Assembly: GCF_013255915.1 (NCBI RefSeq) | Contig: NZ_CP053896.1 | Span: forward strand, 682,001 to 746,000 | Source of the DNA: Providencia rettgeri | Lineage (GTDB): Bacteria; Pseudomonadota; Gammaproteobacteria; Enterobacterales; Enterobacteriaceae | Direction: 5' to 3' | Length of the DNA: 64,000 nt | In this document: one piece after another, positions 1 to 7,274 of the stretch | Position numbering within the stretch: the first letter of the stretch is position 1 | How the letters are laid out: each line of letters begins with the position of its first letter | Made by a program: the position numbers and the translations under genes | Notes under the pieces: generated by a model | The model's input: only the letters and a program-made list of their open reading frames with translations | What the model was told of the DNA's origin: nothing | Database searches by the model: none

Positions 1-327
1 CCTTTTTTCTCGGAAAAATATACGCAAGCGCCACTTAAAGATGCCTTCGATATCATTCGTAGCATGGTCAAACTTCATAAAGATGTTTCTCCTTCTTCGG
101 TGTCGAATCACTACCAAAATACAGACATGCAAACACGATTTGGGTTAACACCGAGAGAGTGTGAAGTTGTCGAATTAATCTTAGCGGGCAAAGGTTCACC
201 ACAAATTGCACAGGCACTTTTCATTAGTTTAGGGACAGTGAAAAATCACCGTAAGAATATCTATCAAAAATTAAGTATTAATTCACAGGTTGAATTATTT
301 AACTTATTAATGAATAGGTTAAGCTAA
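1..327 (+). CDS. LuxR-type transcriptional regulator, C-terminal part (5' end outside window)
   Basis: The reading frame is open from base 1 without a start signal, so this is the end of a longer gene; the first ATG at 64 is internal. The last ~65 residues form a GerE/LuxR helix-turn-helix (LTPRECEVVELILAGKG, then SLGTVKNHRKNIYQKL). What lies N-terminal (ligand or PAS domain) cannot be seen. It sits just upstream of and in the same direction as the amine-oxidase operon, and a second LuxR-type gene closes that operon, so it is a plausible regulator of the cluster. Function as a DNA-binding regulator is secure; the target is inference. Confidence 0.85.
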   Translation, partial: PFFSEKYTQAPLKDAFDIIRSMVKLHKDVSPSSVSNHYQNTDMQTRFGLTPRECEVVELILAGKGSPQIAQALFISLGTVKNHRKNIYQKLSINSQVELFNLLMNRLS

Positions 328-665
328 GTATAATGTGTTTTTATATTTATTTTAACCTAATGATTTAAAAGTGTTTTATGGCTATTATCTTTTTTATTGC
401 TGCGTTATTTTTTTGTTTTTGTCTAGATGATCTTAATAAACTAAAATTCAATTAATAATCATCATTATTAATATGGTAATGGTTATATAACTAATTGTTT
501 ATAATCTTATATTTTTTGATTTTATAAATTTTATTATTATTTAAATATTCTACTTGCATCACAATTGTTAACTTTATGTTTCGAATATCCCTAAAGGGAT
601 ATGTAATTGTTAATGTAAGGTTAAGATAATCAGGTTATCGAAAGATACTAAACAGGGTATCCATA
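328..665. other. AT-rich intergenic region before the oxidase operon
   Basis: 338 bases with no convincing ORF. It is very AT-rich, typical of a regulatory region, and holds the near-perfect palindrome at 585-602. I see no clear sigma70 promoter I would commit to. Confidence 0.5.
585..602. promoter_or_regulatory. Palindromic operator candidate upstream of the FAD oxidase
   Basis: ATATCCCTAAAGGGATAT: 8-base arms around a 2-base centre, 64 bases before the oxidase ATG. The core TCCCTAAAG recurs (as its complement) at 4878-4895 and, with one C fewer, at 5019-5036, near the LuxR gene and permease. A binding site for one of the two LuxR-type regulators is inferred. Confidence 0.5.
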
Positions 666-1970
666 ATGAATAACCAAGTAGAATCATTGACTTACTATGC
701 TGCGACTAAGAAATATGACTTACGTTTTCCTACATTAAAGGAAGATCTTGATGTTGACGTCGTGATTATTGGTGGCGGCTTTTCTGGGATCCATACCGCA
801 CTTGAGTTGTGTGAGAAAGGGATTACCAATATCGCTATTTTGGAAGGACGGCATCTTGGCTACGGTGGCTCAGGGCGTAATGGCGGCCAAGTGATGGCGG
901 GTATTGGTCATGATATCGATGCAATTAAAAAATATGTCGGGCCAGAGGGTTTAGAAACAATTTTTAAACTCAGTAATATGGGCGCAGGGATCATGCGTGA
1001 TCGCATCGCTAAATATGATATTGATGCAGACTTTTGCCGTGGTTATGCATACTTAGGAAGCAATAAGCGCCAAGAAAAGACTTTGCGTAGTTGGCTAAAA
1101 GATTTCAAGTCTGTCGATCCTGAGGAAGAAATTGAGTTTTACAGTGGCTCAGAACTAAAACAGATTATTGGTTCTGATGCTTATACCTGTGGTATCAAAC
1201 ACATGGGCGGTGGGCATGTACATTCATTGAACTTATTGTTAGGTGAAGCGAAAGCGGTTAGTGAAATATATGGCGCTAAAATATTTGAGAATAGCCAAGT
1301 ATTAAATGTTGAGTATGGTAATACCATCAAGGTTAGAACTGCGATGGGAACGGTCAAAGCACAAAAAATGCTGTGGGCTTGTGATTCATTTTTAAATGGC
1401 CTTGAGCCGACGATCTACCCTAAGACCATTAATACTTATGCATATCAATTAATGACGGAAGAGCTGCCTGATGAATTGATCGAGCAAATTAGCCCAATCC
1501 GTGGAGCTTATAGTGATATTCGTCCAGTTATTGATTACTACCGAGTGACGAATGAAAATCGCCTATTATTCGGCAGTTCAACGCATTTTCTTGAATACAT
1601 TCCATCTGACCTTAAAGCATGGAATCGTAACCTAATGCTAAAAGTCTTTCCCTATCTCAAAGATGTCAAAATTGAATTAGCTTGGGGTGGACCAATGGCA
1701 TGTAGTGCAAATTTATTTCCACAAATTGGCTCATTACCACAACATAAAAATGTGTTTTATGCGCAGGGCTATTCAGGTTTTGGTGTTACGCCTAGCCAGA
1801 TTGTGTGCAAAGTCCTGGCTGAAGGGATGGTAGAAGGTTCTCATCGTTATGACTTAATGAGTTCTATCCCACACGCCAATATTATTGGTAAAGATAGCAT
1901 GCGTAATGTGATTGTTTCACTGGCAAAAATAATGCATCAAACATCCGGTTATTGGCAAGGTCGCCGTTAA
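666..1970 (+). CDS. FAD-dependent amine/amino-acid oxidoreductase (PuuB/DadA-like)
   Basis: 434 residues of the DAO (FAD-dependent oxidoreductase) family. A Rossmann dinucleotide-binding motif GGGFSG lies at residues 36-41, followed by the FAD-contacting GSGRNGGQ at about 68-75, and a C-terminal YSGFGVTPSQ segment typical of the family. Length and layout resemble gamma-glutamylputrescine oxidase PuuB, which oxidises a primary amine to an aldehyde plus ammonia and hydrogen peroxide. It is followed by a cupin and an aldehyde dehydrogenase (50- and 28-base gaps), which fits amine to aldehyde to acid. The real substrate is not shown by sequence. No puuA, puuD or puuC homologue surrounds it, so I do not call it puuB. 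Confidence 0.8.
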   Translation: MNNQVESLTYYAATKKYDLRFPTLKEDLDVDVVIIGGGFSGIHTALELCEKGITNIAILEGRHLGYGGSGRNGGQVMAGIGHDIDAIKKYVGPEGLETIFKLSNMGAGIMRDRIAKYDIDADFCRGYAYLGSNKRQEKTLRSWLKDFKSVDPEEEIEFYSGSELKQIIGSDAYTCGIKHMGGGHVHSLNLLLGEAKAVSEIYGAKIFENSQVLNVEYGNTIKVRTAMGTVKAQKMLWACDSFLNGLEPTIYPKTINTYAYQLMTEELPDELIEQISPIRGAYSDIRPVIDYYRVTNENRLLFGSSTHFLEYIPSDLKAWNRNLMLKVFPYLKDVKIELAWGGPMACSANLFPQIGSLPQHKNVFYAQGYSGFGVTPSQIVCKVLAEGMVEGSHRYDLMSSIPHANIIGKDSMRNVIVSLAKIMHQTSGYWQGRR

Positions 1971-2020
1971 TTCGTTATCTGCCTAACTAGTTTATTTAAA
2001 TCGATTAAAGGTAAAAAATT

Positions 2021-2389
2021 ATGATTAGTCCATTGCTGTTAAACAAACCACTGCCAGAACTATTAAATATTGGTAGCGTGACAAATTTAGGTTCTGTGGT
2101 TGTTGAAGGCGACCCTCAAGCGAGTGTTGCGATGATCCACGGTGAACCAACGGATAATCTAACCTGTGGTATTTTTGCTTGCACTAAAGGTAAGTTCAAA
2201 ATGGTGTATCCATTTGATGAAATGGCGACAGTCCATGAAGGTTCGGTGAAGTTAACGGATGTGAAAACCGGTGTGACGGTTGAATACCATAAAGGCGATA
2301 CATGGTTTGCTGCGAAAGGTACCGAAGTTTTATGGGAAATTGATGCACCACGCTTCGTAAAACATTACCTAGCTTGTGTAAATGCCTAA
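2021..2389 (+). CDS. Small cupin-fold protein (DUF861/EutQ-like)
   Basis: 122 residues forming a single cupin barrel of the cupin_3 (DUF861) type, with typical GIFACTKGKFKM and YHKGDTWFAAKG segments. Proteins of this type often accompany amine oxidases in catabolic operons, where a role in handling substrate or product is suspected but seldom proven. It lies between the oxidase and the dehydrogenase in one transcription unit. Most classical metal-binding histidines are not obvious, so enzymatic activity is uncertain. Confidence 0.75.
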   Translation: MISPLLLNKPLPELLNIGSVTNLGSVVVEGDPQASVAMIHGEPTDNLTCGIFACTKGKFKMVYPFDEMATVHEGSVKLTDVKTGVTVEYHKGDTWFAAKGTEVLWEIDAPRFVKHYLACVNA

Positions 2390-2417
2390 TTAGTTTCTAT
2401 TGAGTGGAGTGATAACA

Positions 2418-3911
2418 ATGAGTGAGTTAACTCTATTACCAGAAGTCAGCGAGTTCTTGAAGCGTCAACACGGCCATTTTATCAACGGGTTACCGGTTTC
2501 TGGCAAGGGCGATACTTTTTTTGATGTTGTTAACCCTGCCACTGAACAGGTTATTGCTAAAGTAAAAGAAGGGACTTTAGCCGAAGTTGATGCCGCAATG
2601 GATGCGGCTCATACTGCATTTAAAGGGGTTTGGGCAAATACCACACCAATGGAAAGAGGGAATTGCTTAAACCGCCTTGCTGACCTACTTGAAAAACACC
2701 TTGAAGAATTAGCCCAGCTAGAGACGTTATGTTCAGGTAAAACCATTCAATTATCTCGTTTTCTTGAAGTGGGCTCATCTGCCCAGTTCTTGCGTTATTT
2801 TGCCGGTTGGGCGACAAAAATCAGTGGAGAGACATTGAATGTCTCATTGCCTTCTTTTAATGGTGAGAAATATTCTGCATTTACTCAGCGTGAACCCGTT
2901 GGCGTTGTCGCCGGTATCATTCCTTGGAATTTTTCGATCATGATTTCCATTTGGAAATTAGCTGCCGCTTTAACATGCGGTTGCACGATTGTGTTGAAAC
3001 CAAGTGAATTTACCCCGCTAACTATGCTAAGGGTGGTGGAATTAGCAAAAGAGGCAGGGGTACCTGACGGTGTAATTAATATCGTGAATGGTGGTGGTCG
3101 TGAAGTTGGGCCTGCACTGATTCATCATCCACTTTGTTCTAAAGTGACATTTACGGGTTCAGTACCAACAGGTCTGGCGGTAGGGCGCTCAGCGATGGAA
3201 GGTAAATTAACCCGAGTCACACTTGAACTTGGTGGGAAAAACGGCGCTGCATTCTTAGCTGACCTACCGGTTGAAAAAATTGTTAATGGGATTATTGAAG
3301 CGGGATATCTAAACCAAGGGCAAATTTGTGCAGCTGCTGAGCGGTTCTATATTCCCTCTAAATTGATGGATGAAGTACTAGCAGAACTAAAAACGCGTTT
3401 GTCTGCGATGAAAGTGGGTTCTCCATTAGATGAAACAACCGAAATGGGGCCGCTGGCAAATAAAGCGCATTATGAAAAAATCTTAGGTCTGTTTGAAAAA
3501 GCTCGCCAAGATGGCAGTGAAATTATTTATGGTGGTCAGCCCATTGCAGGTGCTGGGTATTTTGTGCCTCCAACCATTATTCGTGCTAATAGCCCAAATG
3601 ATGTATTGATGAAAGAGGAAACATTTGGGCCAATAGGGACTTTCTTAAGCTACGATGATGAAGAAGAACTTATTGAGATGATGAATAGCACTCCATTTGG
3701 TTTAGCTGCGAGTTTATGGACAAATGATCTCAGTAAAGCGATGCGTATGATTTCGCGCATTGAAGCGGGAACCGTATGGGTGAATATGCATACCTTCCTT
3801 GACCCAGCAGTCCCATTTGGTGGTGTTAAATCATCGGGTATTGGCCGTGAATTTGGTAGTGCCTTTATTGAGTATTACACAGAGTTAAAATCTGTCATGG
3901 TGCGTTATTAG
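2418..3911 (+). CDS. Aldehyde dehydrogenase, phenylacetaldehyde dehydrogenase-like
   Basis: NAD(P)-dependent aldehyde dehydrogenase of 497 residues. Catalytic residues are visible: Glu270 in LELGGKNG and Cys304 in GQICAAAERF, with the NAD-binding GSVPTG and C-terminal PFGGVKSSGIGREFG. The C-terminus (GTVWVNMHTFLDPAVPFGG, then ETKSV/ELKSV and VRY) is closest to E. coli FeaB and other phenylacetaldehyde dehydrogenases. I chose the ATG at 2418 because GTGGAG lies about 8 bases upstream; a TTG at 2400 in the same frame has no such site. It is third in the oxidase-cupin operon and should oxidise the aldehyde made by the oxidase. Confidence 0.85.
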   Translation: MSELTLLPEVSEFLKRQHGHFINGLPVSGKGDTFFDVVNPATEQVIAKVKEGTLAEVDAAMDAAHTAFKGVWANTTPMERGNCLNRLADLLEKHLEELAQLETLCSGKTIQLSRFLEVGSSAQFLRYFAGWATKISGETLNVSLPSFNGEKYSAFTQREPVGVVAGIIPWNFSIMISIWKLAAALTCGCTIVLKPSEFTPLTMLRVVELAKEAGVPDGVINIVNGGGREVGPALIHHPLCSKVTFTGSVPTGLAVGRSAMEGKLTRVTLELGGKNGAAFLADLPVEKIVNGIIEAGYLNQGQICAAAERFYIPSKLMDEVLAELKTRLSAMKVGSPLDETTEMGPLANKAHYEKILGLFEKARQDGSEIIYGGQPIAGAGYFVPPTIIRANSPNDVLMKEETFGPIGTFLSYDDEEELIEMMNSTPFGLAASLWTNDLSKAMRMISRIEAGTVWVNMHTFLDPAVPFGGVKSSGIGREFGSAFIEYYTELKSVMVRY

Positions 3912-3943
3912 TGTTCGATTTATATTTAATTAATCAACATTTC

Positions 3944-3966
3944 CCGGCCATCGTGCCGGTTTTTTT
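3944..3966 (+). terminator. Rho-independent terminator of the oxidase operon
   Basis: CCGGC/GCCGG stem around a 6-base loop followed directly by seven T residues, 33 bases after the dehydrogenase stop. Confidence 0.75.
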
Positions 3967-4073
3967 GTATTTAAATACAGGAAAAGTAAAAGCGTGAGTT
4001 ATGAAGAAGGTGGATAATGATTTCTTGTCGAGAAAGCGATGAAAATAGATGCCGTAGGTGGTCGTTAAACAAA

Positions 4074-4742
4074 TTAGAGCTTTTCTTGGCGAATGATAAA
4101 CCCTGATGATACAAGCTCGGTTCGGTTTGTCACATTCGCTTTAGTGAAGATATTGCGTAAGTGAGTCTTCACTGTTGATAGTGAAACTCCCAATAATAAT
4201 GCAATTCGCTTGTTACTTGCGCCTTCCCGTACTAAATGGATGATTTCTTGTTCTTTAGGGGTATAAGACACTAGCGAGTCGGGTAACACATCGAATGTCA
4301 TTAGTTCAGCGACAGGCAAGATAGCATTTAATCGCATGATTTCTTGCTGGCTAAATGGGCTGTCTCGCAGCACCGAAATCCCCGCAATAATTTTATTTTT
4401 ACGGCGAATAAATATTTCTGCCATATCAGCCATGTTATTTGGCTGCATAAAATCATGGAAAAAAGCCTGATTTTGCTGGCGTATTTCAGAATCCATTCTC
4501 ACTAAGCGTAAGTCATCACTGCGAAAATGGTCAGGGTGCAAAGGGTCTAATTGGTGAAAATAAGTGAGATATTCTTCGTGCATTTTTGCTGAGATCCCAT
4601 GAAGAACGTAGTTATCTGGCTGGCAATGATCATTCACGAGGTAATACACCAATGCGGAAACCGGAATAATATGAGCAATGGTATTTAGGCAGCAATCAAT
4701 TAATGTTTGTTGATGAGGCTCGAATAATGGTGAAGTCATCAT
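4074..4742 (-). CDS. LuxR-type transcriptional regulator
   Basis: About 223 residues. The C-terminal ~65 residues are a LuxR/GerE helix-turn-helix (YTPKEQEIIHLVREGASNKRIA, then SLSTVKTHLRNIF). The N-terminal ~140 residues look like a small sensor domain and show no receiver phosphorylation motif. The frame stays open to 4859, but that extension would be a hydrophobic stretch with no ribosome site; tandem ATGs at 4742 and 4739 are preceded by AAGGG, so I start there. It separates the oxidase operon from the divergent permease gene and probably controls one or both. A CTTTAGGG motif lies 136 bases upstream. Confidence 0.82.
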   Translation of the reverse strand: MMTSPLFEPHQQTLIDCCLNTIAHIIPVSALVYYLVNDHCQPDNYVLHGISAKMHEEYLTYFHQLDPLHPDHFRSDDLRLVRMDSEIRQQNQAFFHDFMQPNNMADMAEIFIRRKNKIIAGISVLRDSPFSQQEIMRLNAILPVAELMTFDVLPDSLVSYTPKEQEIIHLVREGASNKRIALLLGVSLSTVKTHLRNIFTKANVTNRTELVSSGFIIRQEKL

Positions 4743-4877
4743 ATTCCCTTGCGTATTAATCGAATTATTATCATGCCTCTTAATGCGGTTAACATAAAAT
4801 AAACATATTAATAACGTGAAGTTGATAACAGTATTTAAAACTGATGAAAACCCCATCAATATTGATTTGGTGCTTTT

Positions 4878-4895
4878 TGGTATCTTTAGGGAGTT
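4878..4895. promoter_or_regulatory. Half-conserved operator-like motif between LuxR gene and permease
   Basis: TGGTATCTTTAGGGAGTT; read on the other strand it contains TCCCTAAAG, identical to nine bases of the palindrome at 585-602. Only one half is conserved. Confidence 0.35.
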
Positions 4896-5018
4896 GTTTA
4901 TTAATATATTAATGAGTAATTTATTTGCTATACATTGATATTACTTTGATTATTTTTTTTGCCCTTCAAAATATGGGTACTTTTCGCGAGTTGTATTTTA
5001 TTTCCCCTCTCTCTAGGT

Positions 5019-5036
5019 ATCGTTCTTTAGGACGAT
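5019..5036. promoter_or_regulatory. Palindromic operator candidate upstream of the APC permease
   Basis: ATCGTTCTTTAGGACGAT, an imperfect 18-base inverted repeat 100 bases before the permease ATG. Its complement contains TCCTAAAG in the same place as the site at 585-602, and both have the same 18-base length. Confidence 0.45.
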
Positions 5037-5136
5037 AGCAGCTTGTTTAGGCTTATTTCTATAGTGGATATGTAGTTACTTTGTTTTTACAAAAAATTCA
5101 CATTTATGGCTGAGTAGAGAGTGAGAGGGATGTAAA

Positions 5137-6627
5137 ATGAATTTATCCTCAAAATTGTCGACACATTTAGAAAAAGGGAAAGTTGGCTTTCCGACTACAT
5201 TGGCGAGTTCTGCCGGCTTGATTATGGCTAGCCCCGTTATTTTAACCGTTACGAGTGGATTCGGTATTGGTGGTGATACATTCGCCCTAGCGGTGTTATT
5301 CAGCTTCATTATGATGCAAGCTCAGCTAACCACATTTTCGGAGGCTGCGGCTATTCTACCAACTTCAGGGTCGGTATATGACTATATATCGTGTGGAATG
5401 GGGCGTTTTTGGGCGATAACTGGCGCACTTTCGGCTTATTTGATTGTGCATGTGTTTGCAGGAACTGCCGAAACGATCCTTTCAGGAATTATGGCGCTCG
5501 TTAACTTTGAGCATCTCAATACTGTCCTAGAGACCAGTAATTCATCTTGGATGGTCGGCGTGGGATTAGTTGTCACGTTTGGGATTTTAAATGCATTTGG
5601 TATTGAGGCCTTTGGTAAGGTCGAGGTTGTACTGACATTCGCCATGTGGTCTACGTTAGTGATTTTTAGTGTGAGCGGTTTGATGTTGCCGTTTCATGTC
5701 GATATGGACGGCTGGTTTGGTCAGCCACTCAATACGGATCCAACGCTCATCCTTAGTTTTGTGGGGATGGCAATGTTTATGTTTGTTGGTTGTGAACTTG
5801 TTACTCCAATGGCGCCTGAAATTAAAAATTCTGCCAAGGTGATCCCTCGCGCGATGACCACGGGTTTATTCTGCGTCGCACTCTGTATGGTGTTATTCGG
5901 TGCAGCTCTAGCGAACCAAGTGGAAAATGTGGTCGTTGACCCACAAACAGGCACACGCTTACTTGAAACACCGATGGCAATCCCTGCATTCGCCGAAATT
6001 GTCATGGGTGAGTTTGGGAAGTATTGGATAGGTGTCGCATTATTATTGGCTGGTGGAGCAACCATTAATACGTTAATGGCAGCGGTTCCTCGTATTCTTT
6101 ATGGAATGGCGCTTGATGGGGCATTGCCACGTATTTTTGCTTATTTGCATCCGCGTTTCAAAACCCCGGTATTCGGTATTTTAGTCGCTGTGATGATCCC
6201 ATGTTTGCACGCTTTTGCTATTCAAGGTGACCTTGACCGTATCATTCCATTGGTACTGGCGGCAGTGTGTTCTTGGGGGACGGCTTACTTGTTGGTAACG
6301 ATTTCAGTGGTGTTATTGCGCATTCGTCGACCTGACTTACATCGTGCCTATCGTTCGCCTTTTTTCCCTATACCGCAAATTATTTCGAGTGTCGGAATTA
6401 TTTTAGCTATTGTGTATATCACTCCTCCTGGCATGAATGAGTCGGATGTCTATATTCCCTTTGCCATTATGTTAGGTTTAACAGCAGGATATGCATTAAT
6501 TTGGACTGTTTTCGTACAGAAAGTTAACCCATTTAAACCTGTAGATGTTGAATCCGTTTTATCGAATTCCTTTACTGATGAAGAAATGGAAGGAGGCCAA
6601 CTTGAGCCATTACGTAACCTCGCCTAA
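5137..6627 (+). CDS. APC-family amino acid/amine permease
   Basis: Inner-membrane secondary transporter of 496 residues with about twelve hydrophobic segments. The N-terminus (VGFPTTLASSAGLIMASPVILTVTSGFGIG) and the internal FMFVGCELVTPMAPEIKNSAKVIPRAM segment fit the amino acid-polyamine-organocation family. GAGAGGGATG precedes the ATG. It is divergent from the LuxR gene and overlaps the following small gene. By context it imports the amine or amino acid that the oxidase and dehydrogenase break down; which one cannot be read from sequence. Confidence 0.82.
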   Translation: MNLSSKLSTHLEKGKVGFPTTLASSAGLIMASPVILTVTSGFGIGGDTFALAVLFSFIMMQAQLTTFSEAAAILPTSGSVYDYISCGMGRFWAITGALSAYLIVHVFAGTAETILSGIMALVNFEHLNTVLETSNSSWMVGVGLVVTFGILNAFGIEAFGKVEVVLTFAMWSTLVIFSVSGLMLPFHVDMDGWFGQPLNTDPTLILSFVGMAMFMFVGCELVTPMAPEIKNSAKVIPRAMTTGLFCVALCMVLFGAALANQVENVVVDPQTGTRLLETPMAIPAFAEIVMGEFGKYWIGVALLLAGGATINTLMAAVPRILYGMALDGALPRIFAYLHPRFKTPVFGILVAVMIPCLHAFAIQGDLDRIIPLVLAAVCSWGTAYLLVTISVVLLRIRRPDLHRAYRSPFFPIPQIISSVGIILAIVYITPPGMNESDVYIPFAIMLGLTAGYALIWTVFVQKVNPFKPVDVESVLSNSFTDEEMEGGQLEPLRNLA

Positions 6628-7216
6628 ACCATCTTTGTGGGAAAGAATCGGTAAGCTCACTCAGCAACGTTTGCCTGCCGGATATCAAACAGGATTGACA
6701 CTTAACCGTGTTGAAAAGGACATGGCGCCTTATCCATGTGAGTGGGGAGCACCCGGAGTGCTCCTTGTACAGCCTCAGCCTGAGCTAACCATTGAGGTAA
6801 CTGAGCGACCAAGAAAATTGTTTCTCGCTTTTATCGTATATAGCCGCTTTGCCGTATCTGGCCAGTGTACTAATGATATCAATGCAACAATTGAAGTAAA
6901 AACCCGTGGGAGTATAAAGAAAAAACATATCCATTTCGTATCGAAACAAATGGATGGTCATAAAGTTATCGAGTGGTTGAATGAATATCCCGTTATTCGG
7001 CAAACATTAGAAGAGCTGGAATTTAATCATTGCAAGATAGAGTTTAGCAGTGGCCGTTGGCGTTGTGAAATAGAGCCTTATACGGCATCAGAAATGGTGA
7101 GCCGCATCCCAGCGACTCGTCGTTATTTGAGATTAATACAAAAACAACGTTATTATTTATTGAGTGCGCTGCAGTTAATTAACCAACTGATGGAAAAACG
7201 TGCTGTGAGCCATTGA
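6602..7216 (+). CDS. Conserved protein of unknown function translationally coupled to the permease (possibly DUF3156)
   Basis: The frame is open from 6545, but AGGAGG at 6591-6596 sits 5 bases before a TTG at 6602, so I start at TTG (204 residues, beginning SHYVTSPKPSLWER). It overlaps the permease 3' end by 26 bases, implying translational coupling. The protein is soluble, with no signal peptide or membrane segment, a basic middle (RGSIKKKHIHF) and a helical C-terminus rich in Arg/Gln/Leu. It reminds me of DUF3156 proteins found beside permeases, but I cannot confirm this. No function is known to me; a permease-linked role is inferred only from coupling. Confidence 0.7.
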   Translation: MSHYVTSPKPSLWERIGKLTQQRLPAGYQTGLTLNRVEKDMAPYPCEWGAPGVLLVQPQPELTIEVTERPRKLFLAFIVYSRFAVSGQCTNDINATIEVKTRGSIKKKHIHFVSKQMDGHKVIEWLNEYPVIRQTLEELEFNHCKIEFSSGRWRCEIEPYTASEMVSRIPATRRYLRLIQKQRYYLLSALQLINQLMEKRAVSH

Positions 7217-7233
7217 GTTTAAAAGAGTTTTTT

Positions 7234-7252
7234 GATAGTAATAATTATTATC
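7234..7252. promoter_or_regulatory. Fur box upstream of the esterase
   Basis: GATAGTAATAATTATTATC matches the 19-base Fur consensus at 16 positions and lies 22 bases before the GTG start of the esterase gene. Iron repression is expected. Confidence 0.7.
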
Positions 7253-7274
7253 AATTGACTTGCTGGAATTTGAT

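Noticed and set aside
666-3911. Calling the first cluster the Puu putrescine pathway
   Set aside because: puuA, puuC, puuD and puuR equivalents are not recognisable; only the oxidase fold matches.
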